Shown here: positions 42,901 to 54,200 of the stretch, one piece after another | Layout: each line of letters starts with the position of its first letter | Position numbering within the stretch: the first letter of the stretch is position 1 | Origin: Ornithodoros turicata | Taxonomy: Eukaryota; Arthropoda; Arachnida; Ixodida; Argasidae | Length of the DNA stretch: 64,000 bases | Direction: 5' to 3' | NCBI RefSeq assembly: GCF_037126465.1 | Contig: NC_088204.1 | Span: 69,005,807-69,069,806 of the forward strand | The notes under the pieces: model-generated | The model's input: the letters and a program-made list of their open reading frames with translations, nothing else | Told to the model about the DNA's origin: nothing | The model's database searches: none | Program-made: the position numbers and the translations under genes

Positions 42901-43797
42901 GTACTACTTCCCTGTCCGGACCCGCTGCCGCACCTCCACTCGCAGCTTTCTGAAATCGTCGCCCACGGCTTCGCTGGTATCGCGAATACGAGACATGGCA
43001 TACCTCAGTTATACACACTGTTAGACGGCAGTATTTAACGTCTGATCACTGACATGCATCATACGTTCGTCTGCTTACCTTTCATTCCGGCGTTCATCTA
43101 TATGGCTCGAACATCTTCGAAATCCACGACATGAAATCACCGTCTGCCCACATAGACGCCAGCTGCACACGGTCAGACGCGTCAGCTCGTCGGAGGAAAC
43201 GAACGCGACCGAATCCACCTGTAAAATGAGCCTCAGCCAATCATGATCGAGAATGGTCACGTGGGGGACCGGAGCCAATGAAAAGCAAGTAGCGGGAATT
43301 TGGCGGGAAATGCCAGCGGCGATACTATTTTGCGGCGGCGAAACCTGCTTAGTGTGGCCAAGGGATGAAACTCGAGAGTTCACTTGTGGACTAAAGTGAG
43401 GCGCTGCGAGCTTTTCATGTCATCAGACGTCATGAAACGTCAGAATTTTACGTCGAAGCGCGAGTTCTCAACCGTCACGAGCCCATTGGCTCCTGAGGCC
43501 GCTCCCCCGGTATGCGAGCGCTCATTGGTTGGTTTGAAATTATGAACATTCCTTGGCGCGCTCAAGCCGGGGATCCGGCGACACCGTGTCGGCGGTGCCG
43601 GAGGAACCGAGCAGCTCTCCGCAAATTTTCGAAATGTGTTGGATGCAGTAGGGACGCAAGCAAAGCATCTATGCCTGCACCGCTTTGGGTGGTTTTTAGT
43701 GTCCTTCCCTAACACGTTGTCGATACAGACTCTGAAAAGCTCGGTGCCTCATGGATACTTCTGCAAGTCAATTCAGTGATAGATAAGTGGAAGGCAG
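39927..43797. other. No supported gene
   Basis: Mostly unique-looking or unclassified sequence. 41640-41670 has CCAAGATGGCGGAC, a YY1-like patch. 41195-41215 holds GAAACACCCTGTATAATG, a phrase typical of arthropod repeats. Open frames are short, without domains. Confidence 0.3.
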
Positions 43798-43878
43798 GTG
43801 TGCTTCGGTTGCTTTGGTGCGACAACGATTCAAGAAGGACACGAATACTGCGTTTTTCCGCTACCCACTCGATGACAG
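43798..43878 (+). pseudogene. THAP-like exon fragment
   Basis: After CAG the plus strand reads TGCTTCGGTTGC, a C..C pair in one frame, then in the next frame FKKDTNTAFFRYPLDDR, ending at a consensus donor GACAG|GTAAGT. FFRYP followed by a basic residue is the middle of the THAP domain. The frame change between the two parts and the lack of a following CxxH exon suggest a decayed copy. Confidence 0.4.
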
Positions 43879-45733
43879 GTAAGTCAGTTCCTATTCCATT
43901 CTGCCGCTTAGCATAGCATAGCGCCACACCTGTGGCATACGCAGCATTTTGGCAGGTAAAAATTTTGGTTTTCATTTTCCTGATCCCTATTTTTCTTGTT
44001 CAGGTATAAGCACTCAACCGATATCTGCTTGAGAATAGCATCTGCATGGATACAGTAGAATGGATAAGCCACTCAGAGTGATTGGAGCATCATCTTTCGG
44101 CATAGCAGCCGCCACAAGTTCCTTTCTGGCGGGCCAACCAGGCGCCTACAGAAGCAGCAAAGGGATATGGACATGTTCTCTGTCATGCCGGATCTCTGAA
44201 TGTGTGTGCCTGTGCAGCCAATATACTGTTGTTCTACTGTAAAATCTTCCACGTGAGACATCAGCATCAGTGAATGCAAAGTTGCTTCGGCATATCATTC
44301 GAACTTAAGAAACAATGTTCATATCACGTTCGTGTTTTGCACAGCTAAAACAGGCTGCAGTTTGTGATTTGGAAATATCTATCCGGAAAAATAAAGCAGT
44401 TTGTGTAACAGAAACAGCCAACGCTTCCGCATTTTGTTATTTATTTCACTCGACGCGAACGAAAATGCAGAACCGTCAAAATGGGGGAGAGGGTAGAGAA
44501 CAGATGAGAGAGGGAAAGGGGAAAGGCACCGCCAGCGTCACAGGTCACCCATGGAGACAGAAAAAAGCAAAGCAAAATAGCTACTCAACCGTCGTCCAAC
44601 GATTGGCCCAACGCTAGAGGTCACGTGAGTTTTTCCCGACAATAGAAATATACTACACGTTCACCCCTTGGTGTGGCTCTTCTGTCGCTGGCGCAGCTGA
44701 ACTAAGTATCCCTAACTGGCTGCGCGATATATGTGTAAATATTTGGATGCTCATTGGTCTCCGAGAACTGGCGTCAGTCTTCTTTCGCGCTGATTGGGCG
44801 AGAGTCATTTGACTGAGGCGCGAGGATCCAAACGGTTGGTCGAACGGACTACAACCGTTGTGCTCGCAGACGCTAGCGGGTAGTTTCGAGGGTTCTGAGT
44901 GCTTCAGATTTAGATTGTGGAGAACAGTTATTGTGAAAACGGAACTGCGCATCCAGCTGATCGTCACAACAGCGGAAAGACGAACATGACAGGGAATCCC
45001 TGCACCTCAAAAGGAAGCAGAAATCGTGAGGAAGTCGCACTTCTTCGAATGTCCCTCAGGTCAATGGTAAGACAAGTTTGGTTACTTCTTCTTACCGAAG
45101 GAAGTAAAGCAGGTTTATCGTGTGAAGTGTATTACGTACAACGTTTACGAGTCATTCTGTACGTTAGAGGCGTTTCATAGTGCAGCGCGTTGGCGTAACT
45201 TGGGCGTTTCGGATATGCCGCTAATTAAATTATATGTGTGGACATGCTATAGTTGCCCCTCATGCATTGTCGGATCCGTCCATTCACTGTGATCTACGAA
45301 CGTTTTTGACGAGTGTGCTTTGGTGTTCAAATACGAAATCAACATCGATTGCCTATTCATAACAGTGATTTTCGTTCGGAGTTACGTATCATCAATAAAT
45401 TGTTGTTATTGTATTTTTTAGCGCTCCCGCAGCCTTCGGCAACAGCGACACACCTGGCCCAGCTGTTTTCGAAAACTGTACACCTTTACATAATGGGTCT
45501 GCGAACTGCGATTGGCTTTTGAACTGCTCTTCGGTGTCGAAGCACCTGAAGCTCCAGTGAAGCCTGTTACAAGACGTGAAAAGCACTTCCAGTGGAACCC
45601 CGTGATCTTACCTGCTGTTGCTTCCAGCCTTGCCACAGCTGTTGCGGTGGCAAGGGTGATTCCCTCTCCCCAATAATGCTATGTGGCGCTTGCAGCAGCA
45701 GGGTGTGGGAGATTTCCTGCGTACGTCAAAGGA
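43879..45733. other. No supported gene
   Basis: Short open frames only. A plus-strand frame at 44917-45066 ends at a possible donor (TCAATG|GTAAGA) but shows no domain. Confidence 0.3.
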
Positions 45734-45830
45734 ACCCCAGGTGGTCGAAATTATCCGCACTCCTACCCTGCGGCACGTGCAGCATGCCGCCACACAAATT
45801 GGCTGACTGACCTAACGTGTAAATCTACTG
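45734..45830. repeat. Dispersed repeat, copy 2
   Basis: Aligns with 46-133 (GCGGCACGTGC, GCCACAC, ACGTGTAA). Confidence 0.45.
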
Positions 45831-45864
45831 CCAATTTGAAGTTGCCTGTTGTTTTTGGCACGCA

Positions 45865-45950
45865 GCATCTCGAACAACAACAACAGATATATTATGACGA
45901 TGAAGTGGGGAGGTTTGCCACTCTAGGAGTGGAACGCGAGGCATCTTGAA
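45865..45950 (-). mobile_element. LINE 3' end, 66 bp, with imperfect target duplication
   Basis: GCATCTCGAA (45865-45874) and GCATCTTGAA (45941-45950) bracket a minus-strand fragment with AACCTCCCCACTTC and a (TTG)n tail, related to the 3' end at 39821. Confidence 0.55.
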
Positions 45951-46680
45951 CCGCAGTAGAAACTGTGCTATTCACAGGTCAGGGTAGCAGTTCCGTTCAC
46001 AAGAACAATAATTCACTTGGAGCTAGTCGCCCTAGCAATTGGAGTCGTTGCCGGTAATCGTTGCGGACGAACCTGAATCGGGCTTTGCTATATGCTGAAA
46101 AATGCATATGTGTAAGATAATCAACGTCTGTATCCCTAACGCTACGTTTTCGCCCGCCAGGTGAAGATACCTGCATGATATTGGAGGCTGTGAAATATCC
46201 GATATAGCTCACTCGGGGATCACTCGAAAGACCATTCGGTGTCCACATGGAAAAGAAGCTGACTGAACATGTGCTCGTACGTCTTGACTCGTAGCTAGTT
46301 GATTGGTAGAGTTCGAACTCTGGAGACTGATATGTTTATTAGTGAGTCCTGCTAGGAATTTATATACACAAATATATCTCTTTCGGTTTTATGTGATACT
46401 GTTAACAAAATGAACGTAACAACTTCAATATAGGCCGATTTCCCCACCAACAGTACCCCGAAAATATCAAACGTTATGTTATATGCACATGATCGGCGGA
46501 AAAGACCACGAGCATCGCAAGAACTGGCGGCGGACTTCGTCCTTCCGGTTTCGTCTTGTATACTGTCACAGTGAACCTAGCTTGACCTCCGTTGGTTCCT
46601 TTCATCTGCATTTTCAATACAATTTATTAGGGAAATAAGCTTGCTTTTCTCGTATAGCAAAGCTTGTAGAGTTATTTTGC
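45951..46680 (+). repeat. Segmental duplicate of the 5' part of lipocalin A
   Basis: It aligns with about 48010-48820 across leader, exon 1 and intron 1 (shared CTTCAATATAGGCCGAT, ACTTGACCTC, ATAAGCTTG.CTTTCTCG). The offset is about 2.1 kb. It lacks the Ser/Pro microsatellite. Homology ends near 46680. Confidence 0.75.
46011..46116 (+). pseudogene. Lipocalin exon-1 duplicate, dead
   Basis: It is colinear with exon 1 of lipocalin A, but the start codon is ATT and the signal peptide analogue reads HLELVALAIGVVAG. A TGA follows 21 codons later, the Trp codon before the junction is TGT, and the donor GT is AT (TAAG|ATAATC). It is a non-functional copy. Confidence 0.75.
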
Positions 46681-46699
46681 CGAGCTCTGCTCGCACTTA

Positions 46700-46918
46700 G
46701 GGCGCGGTTTCACCAACCCAGGTGAACATTTGTACCGAGATCAGCTGTCCCTCCACTTGAATTTAACCCCTAACTCTGCTTCACTAAGGGTAGTTATTGT
46801 CATTGAAACATTCATTGTGTCACTAACTAACATTGCTAAATAGAGCTGAGTGCTAACTGCAAGTTTCAGCGAGCTTTCATCTTGGTTCAAAGTTAACGGG
46901 CGTTGGTGAAATCGGGCC
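46700..46918. mobile_element. Small TIR element (GGGCGCGGTTTCACCAA ends)
   Basis: The left end GGGCGCGGTTTCACCAAC pairs with the inverse of GGCCCGATTTCACCAACG at the right. About 219 bp, with no coding. It lies just beyond the end of the duplicated lipocalin segment. Confidence 0.6.
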
Positions 46919-48009
46919 ATAAACATTACCCCTGTTCTCATGGGCGTACCGAGAGGGGGCAAGAAGGGGCCGTGCCTTCCCCCCCTCCCTACCAGGAGGT
47001 TCAAAGTCACTTCTGAAAATTGTGATGTTTTTGTTTGTGATTTTCCTAAGGTGTCATAATAATAAGAACCTCAGAACACCCCAACAATCTATATAGCGTG
47101 TCTCTATCTGTCTCTAGGAAAAGAGGTGAGGGTGTCGCCCCTCCCCTCCCACAGAAACACTTTGGGGTCCCTCGACGACACCATTCCCACCGTAACGTCG
47201 CGTCGGGCGTCACCGTGTGGGAGCTGGGCATTAGTCCGGGACAGCGCCCATAGAACTGAATTCTGCTGGTGCTGGCGTGTGTCCGTAGCAGGGGGACTAC
47301 GTCGTTGTCCACAGACTGTCACAAGAGTAACGGGCTAACCTTCCATTACGGGCAACAGACACAGACAAGAAGAAACGTTGGTGGATCAAGTTTACAGAAT
47401 GAAATCATACGTGACGTAAGCTAGGTGTGGACTATATTTTGCCGTCTCTGGGGAGTCCAGCTGAGTCGAGACACCCACAAGTGAACAACGGGGCTCAGGT
47501 CTACTCTTCTGTGACTTTTGAGACAAACTTGTTCTTGTGCGCCGCCCCGACTGTTCCTCTGACTTCCTCTGTCTGTACCTTTTACACAGCAAAAGATTAT
47601 GTTATGACTCGTAAGATATTACAGACATGTGCGAAATGAAGATGAGGCTTTCTTGCATTTAAGTAATTAAAAAAAGTACTGAAGAGAGTGGCTAACAAAA
47701 AAAAAATATAGAAAAAATCGTTCCATGCAGTTAGCGTTTCCATGAAATCTTCCCATTTTACAAACACCGGAAACTAAGACCGGATGCGACTAAGGTAGGT
47801 TTTTGCAATTTGCAAGTGCTAATTGTCGTTAAATAGTTGAAATGGCAAGGTACATTTGCATCGTACATCACACATTCTTCCGTGAGGTACATTGTTAATT
47901 AGACTGCTTTGAACGACACCTATTTGTATTCTTACTAAGTAGCGCAACATAATTATGCCCTTCCAGTGAACCACTGCAATCTTTCCTGTCGGGTTTGGTA
48001 CGTGGCCCC
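46919..48009. other. No gene seen
   Basis: 46940-47000 contains the G/C-rich phrase GGGCGTACCGAGAGGGGGCA, a common repeat motif. The remainder has no supported feature. Confidence 0.3.
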
Positions 48010-48076
48010 TACAAGCGCAGAAGAAATTGCGCCGTTCACCCGCTTGGATAGCACCGCCGTTCTCAAGAACAGCTAA

Positions 48077-48286
48077 ATGTACTTCAAGCTAGTCGTCCTA
48101 GCAATTTGCGTCGTCGCCTACTATCCGTCGTCGTCACTGTCGCCGTCGTCGTCGTCGTCGTCGCCGTCTTCATCGCCGTCGCCGTCTTCATCGCCGTTGC
48201 CGTCTTCATCGCCGTCGCAGTCTTCGTCGCCGTCTTCGTCGCCGTCGTCGTCTGAAGGTCCTAGTGGGAATCTGGACGTATGGGAG
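48077..48286 (+). CDS. Lipocalin A exon 1 (signal peptide + Ser/Pro linker)
   Basis: MYFKLVVLAICVVAYY, then a run of Ser and Pro encoded by TCG, CCG and TCT repeats (about 48118-48252), then GNLDVWE at donor GGGAG|GTAACA. The leader aligns with the copies at 11576 and 46011, which lack the repeat, so the linker arose by microsatellite expansion in this gene. Confidence 0.85.
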
Positions 48287-51200
48287 GTAACAAACTTCTA
48301 TGTTCATAACGCGACTGTTTCGCACGCCACAAGAAGGTAACTGCATTATATTGGAAACTGTGAAAGATACGATACGGCTCACTCGAGGATCGCTCGGTGA
48401 ACCATCCGGTACCCATAGGAAAAAGTATAGTTGCCTGAACAGAGTCTGCGCTCGTATGTATTGACTCGTTGCTGCTTCCGAGTGAGAAGTCTACAGAGTG
48501 CAAAATCTAAGTGCTAGATCATCCTGCTAAGAACTTAGCAAAATTATCTTTATTTCGTTTCTATACAATCACATAATGTCTACGAAATAACGTATTAACT
48601 TCAATATAGGCCGATCTCCCCCCCCCCCCAAAAAAAAAAGAAATACACCCCGAAAGACCGCCAGTATCGCAAATTGGCGACAGACGTCACCATCCTGGGT
48701 TTGCATTATATACTGTCTTACTGAATCTAACTTGACCTCTGTTGCTTCCTTTTATCAGCGATGTCAATAGCATTTAGTAGGGTAATAAGCTTGACTTTCT
48801 CGGGTAGTAAAACTTCCATTCCGTGACCTGTGTGCCGTTCTCTACGGTACCAGGGAATCTGGTACTGTCTAGTTAACATGGACTTTCGCGATACGCCAAT
48901 AAATGCTGTGATGATTATTTGTGTCCTCCATGTCTTACAAAGCGCATATCTCTGGAGTGCGCTATTCAACTTCGTTGAACAAAACTTGTGTACCAAGGGT
49001 GGTTCCACAATGCGTCCACGCTCCCTCTTTCCAGACGTATAACCAGTCTAATGTCTTCTTCTTACTGAAACGCACATACCAAGAGCCGGGAGGACCTAGT
49101 AATTGCAGGTACTCAAGCGTTATCCGCAGACATGATGGAAACCACAGCCTTCTACAATATATGGGAAGTTATAACCAAACGCAAAAAAAATAGTAAGTAA
49201 GGTTTCTTTATTCACTTGAGACTTCGTAGTACGCTTCAACTCACCTGTCCGAATTGCAGTACCAACTACACAGTGTATGTAACTGCTACAGCAGAAAGCG
49301 CGCATGACGGCGCGCCGAAGAATCTTATGGGAGTTTCGTTCTTTGGATACACGAACCCACGTAAGTACGCAGAAATCACTGGGAGGAAACGTGCTATCCA
49401 TACGCCGATGCGCAGGTCTCAGCTCACATATATGCATACACGAACAGTTATACACACTATATATATAAACAGTATATATGTAGTAGACTGACATACACAG
49501 TTTATGCAGTAATACGTGGAACCACGGATCATTGTTATTTCAAGACAAGGTAGCATTACTGCCAGTTGCGTATTTTTTGCGAAGTACAGAAGAGTAGTGT
49601 ATACTACTCTTTGGGTGGCTTTTTGGTCGAGCCACCTTGTTGGTCTGATCCCAGACGTTAAAGAAGCTCGTATGTGTTTTGTGTAACGAGTTGATACAGT
49701 TGAAGGCGTTTCCTTAGGATTTTCTGAGCCTTATTTCTTCCAATATGCAGGCATTGTATTCAAGCTTGTATATGATGATGGAAATGGCTGTTCACTTCTC
49801 CAAGTAATACACGATAATCGAACTGGTGTCGCGGAGGACCAAAGGTTAGTTGGAGGTAAGTCTCACGGAAGAACAGTAATATTCAGTCTAGTGTGCACCA
49901 TCGAGACCAACCTCAGGGTCCAAAGTAAAATGTGCAACAACTTTAGCAACAACACGTTCTCAGGTTTAAGAGTAGGTACCTTACCGATATATTTTACAAC
50001 CAGATTGAACTTGGGAAAATCGCTTTTAAGTAAGGAACTCTCTGGTACTTTCGTTCTTCGTTAAGGAATGAAAGACATTAGGGAGTTTTAGTTGGCCACT
50101 TCTGCTCCTCCGATAACTTTCCGACTCAGCTTTCCGCAAAGTGCGCATGCTTATACTGAGTCGGAGATCTCTATCGGCTACGAAAAATATAGGAATCCCA
50201 CTCATTCCGAATTTATCGGACTTCTTTCGTGCGAGTTTTCGTGCTCCCACTCAGCTGGAGCATGCGCAAAGCATTCGCTTACAAACAAGATGGCTGACAA
50301 CAACAGAAACAATATCGTTCGCTTGCGACGTGCACTGCGAACGATTTTCGTCTGCAACTTTCTTGAAATCATGGCTGGGCGACAACCACGGGTACAGTAG
50401 CGGATGTTCTGAAGAAAGGACAGTGGACTGTTGACGAGGCGTAGTGTGTGTACTTCACACCTTGTGTGTCTTCCCCCGTCTGGACGCCTAAGCCTAAGTG
50501 ATGTGCATTGTTTCGCAGACTATTTGTGACAAAAAGCTGTTGCCGGCGCATAAATGCGCAGAGAAACATTTAGCAACATTACGTGTTCCACAGCCGTCAA
50601 TACAAATGCTTGTAACACGCGTTTCATACGCATAATGTAACTGGATACTAGTAAACGAAGTTAAGATTTTTGCGAACAGATGGCGTCCCGCTTGATTTTC
50701 CGTATCTGTGGGTCGTTCTCGGTGACTCTTCGTCGGCAAACTAAAACTGCGGACAAGCGCTTTACGAATCATTCCCACCGACTTGTGAGTCGTATCTGTT
50801 TTTCGGAGATCGTATCGATCGGCGTGTTATCGTAGTGGGAACTAAACTCCCTATTCATCTGGACACCCGGGCATTGTCTTCTTCACAACCGACAGTCCAG
50901 TGGCGCTAGGATTGCAGCGTTATGTCTGTGCGTAGCTAACTATAACTGATGCTCCAATGTCGCTTTCATAGCGACAGCTGTTAAGAGTTGTGGGAGCCTA
51001 TTCCCACTCTCGGGGGCAAAGCCCGTTCATTCGACTCCCGTGGAAAGCGAGGCACAAATGCAACTACAAGATATACTTAACAACCGCTGCTTTAATGACT
51101 CACATGTTACAGTCTGTTCCTGCGCGCTTCCAGGTCCACAGTCTTAAAGTTCGAAAGGAGACATTTTTCTGAGTCTAGAACCGAAATTTTACTTTCGTCG

Positions 51201-54200
51201 CGCGAGCGGATTTCTCGGGAGCGAATTTAAACGGAGCGGCGAAGGGAGGACAGCTGGCGCCGCGCCGTGACGAGCTGCCGAGCGGAGACACAACGGGTAA
51301 CTTGACGCGACCACGGCCGGCTCAGCAACACGTCAGCGTGATGTGTTGCCGAGCCGAGGAATCCCGCCAGGAGCATGCGCCGTAGGATCCCGCGTATGCG
51401 TTCATCGGGAGTGGAAATCTCCATGACAGCAGCTTTCGCGCGATCGGCAGATTTCGGCAGTGGCGGCAGGGCGGCAGCCACAGCGCGAGCTCGCGGCATT
51501 ACTTGCCATTGTGCAACAGCGGTGACGTAACGGGGAACCGAAGAGCGGTCCGTACAGTTACACCATCGGCAGGGAAATATGTGCGGGAGAGGAGGAACGC
51601 GGAAGAGACATTTCCAGCGCGCGCTCCTCGCAGAGTGGAGCGATTTCGTCCGGAAAAATTTGTGGCATATTAGTTTCTCTGCGGGAAGAACAGTTTCCAT
51701 CGAAAAAAAGTATGGGCGTTCGGGAAATTTCATAGTCCCTTTAAGGTCCGTTACCGTGTGCTTCCACGTCCACACTGCGTCAAAACCCTTCGTCGTCCTC
51801 CTTTTTACCACCTGTCTCTAACTTCCTCATCGTCCTCCAACCTCCCAACTTCTTCGTCCTCTTTTTCCCCACACTTCCCCCCTCTTGTGGTAACTACCAC
51901 GAACACTCAAAATTCAAAAGTTCACGAACGAACAAACAATAGTTCAAAAATCTTCCAACATGTCAATTATGATGTCTTCCGGGGGATCTGCCCGCTGAGG
52001 AGCCTCCCGCAGCAGTTCGGGGCGTAGGCGTCGCAGGGTCGCTAGCGCTGCTGATACGTCTCCGGCGGTACGGGCGGCGTCGACCCTGGTCCTGTGTAGC
52101 AGACCTCGACGATGAGTCGCCCTGTGTATTTCTGGGACGTTGCACATAGGGCACAGCAGTCTTTGTTCTTCCTCGGACAGGGGAATCGGTGGATCGCGGG
52201 GGTGACGGTCGGACAACGCCAGTCCCAAAAAAGGTGTAGGTACCGAAGCAGGATCTTCACCCCGGAGGGGGCGTGACTGCGACGACCATCTGGAGCGAGC
52301 CACCCATCCAACAGGGCGGTCTTCCGCCACCACCGTCCAGGTGGCCACTGAGCGAAGAGCAGGTCGTGACGGCGAACGATATCGTGCCGGTGGTCCGCTT
52401 GATCCCGGGCGGCCTTGGGTAAAATGGAAGTCCCGGGCGCCGCGTTGTCTCGTACGGGGAGGCATCGTAGTCTGCCAGGGAAGAAAAGGGGAATCCGGTG
52501 AGAAAGCAATTTCAAACCGTGAGAACCTGAAAAGGCTCTCCCCCAGAAGATTACAGCTGAAGACTGCGAAACAGAAATCACACCAAAGAAAGACCAACTA
52601 TACAAGAGCACTAGGATTTAGCGACTAGGATAGTGGCAGCTACGTGCGCCTCCTGCGGGGACGCAAACTGTAGCGACTGGGAGCTGGTCCGGAAGCGGAA
52701 TCCTGGACCAGGTCCTGGGGAGGAGACGGTTGATGATCGGTCTCCTCTCCGTCGGGGTCTCGAAGGTGGTAAGCTTTCAGATCCGAGATGTCTACTGGCC
52801 CAGTTTCCTCGCCGGTGTCGCAGCGACGAAGCCTGTAAGTGAGGCCGGAGGAGCACGCACTTACCTCGAAGGGGCCGTCCCACCTATCTGCGAGCGAAGC
52901 TGCAAAGCCGCGTGACGCATCACTAAGCGGGTGAGTCCGTCGAAGGACAAGGTCACCGACGCTGTAGGTGAGATTCCGTCGTCCACGGTTGTGCTGGCAA
53001 GCCTGGTCCAACCTTGCGACGTCCAAGTTCTCCCGAGCCGTCCGAGCTGCGACGTCCAGTCGGCTCTGGAGGTCCTCAGCGTACCTTGAATAAGGAGGCT
53101 GGGTACTGCCATCCCGGAGGCCCAGAGCATTCTCTACTGGAAAAGGAGCCTCTCGTCCCAAGTTCAGGGACGCCGGGGTGAAGCCTGTAGATCTGTTGAC
53201 CGTTGTCGGTGTAGCGAACGCCAGCTCAGTCAGGCGAAGATCCCAATCACAGTGGTGCTGACTAGTAAAAGCAACCAACATCATCTTCAGGTTCCGATTA
53301 ACACGTTCGGTAATATTAGCCTGAGGGTGATACGGGGAAGTCTTCTTGTTCTGAATGCCTAAGACAGCGCAAGAATCTGAGAACACCTTACTTGTAAAGT
53401 AGGTTGCGTTGTCAGTGATCAGCTGAGCGGGAAACCCGAACCGGCAAAAGGTGTCGAGTAGTCGTTCCCATACTCTTTGGGAAGTCAGCGTCCTGAGAGG
53501 AAACAGCTCAACCCACTTTGTGAAGTGATCAGTAACCACAAACAGGTACTGGTTACCTCTAGGACTACGAGGAAAAGTTGCTATCTGCCAGGGCCTATTG
53601 CTCTGAACCGGCTGTAAGCGCCCGGGGGGTAAACCACCACGAGGTTTTGCTCTCTGACATATCGGACAAGTACGAACATACTTAGTTACGTCCTGCCTCA
53701 TTCCTGGCCATGTCGCAACACGACATAACGTTTCATAAGTTTTCCTGCCACTGCTGTGACCTGCTAAGGCCGAGTCATGAAAGTAACGTATGAAAGACTT
53801 ACGCAGCTTCCGCGGCACTACGACTCTGAATGGGGATGTACCGTCATCGTCATCCGCCTGGGGTATGTACCTGAACAGGATGCCATCCTCGCCCAGCAGA
53901 TAGGAGTCGTGCCGTCCGTCAGACGTTCCGGTGTCTGCCGAGACCTGCTCAGCTAACCATTGAGACACCCGCTGACAAAGGCCGTCCGCTCTCTGAGCGT
54001 CTAGGAGCTGCTCTCTGCTCACGACCGTGCCCCAGGACGAGGATCCGTCCCGTGCCACTTGTGCTGCTGCCAGGAGTTGAGAAGGCGCCTCGGTGCCTAC
54101 CTCTTCCCCCTCCGGTAGAGGCGCACGGGATAGTGCGTCCGCTACCACGTTCGTGGAGCCCCGCCTGTACTCCACGTTGAAGGAGTAGCCTTGTAGCTTC

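Noticed and set aside
44917..45180. 87-codon frame ending near a possible donor
   Set aside because: No signal peptide, domain or paralogue; not enough to call an exon.
48287..48460. Alternative longer exon 1 of lipocalin A, using conserved sequence after the donor (frame reading LETVKDTIRLTRGS)
   Set aside because: Similar sequence is present in all three exon-1 copies, but it lies beyond the GAG|GTAACA donor, is frameshifted in two copies, and only the earlier donor joins in phase with exon 2.
51227..51811. 194-codon minus-strand open frame
   Set aside because: It spans the TTAA MITE inserted in the 3' LTR and runs into LTR sequence; GC-rich repeat, no domain, not a gene.
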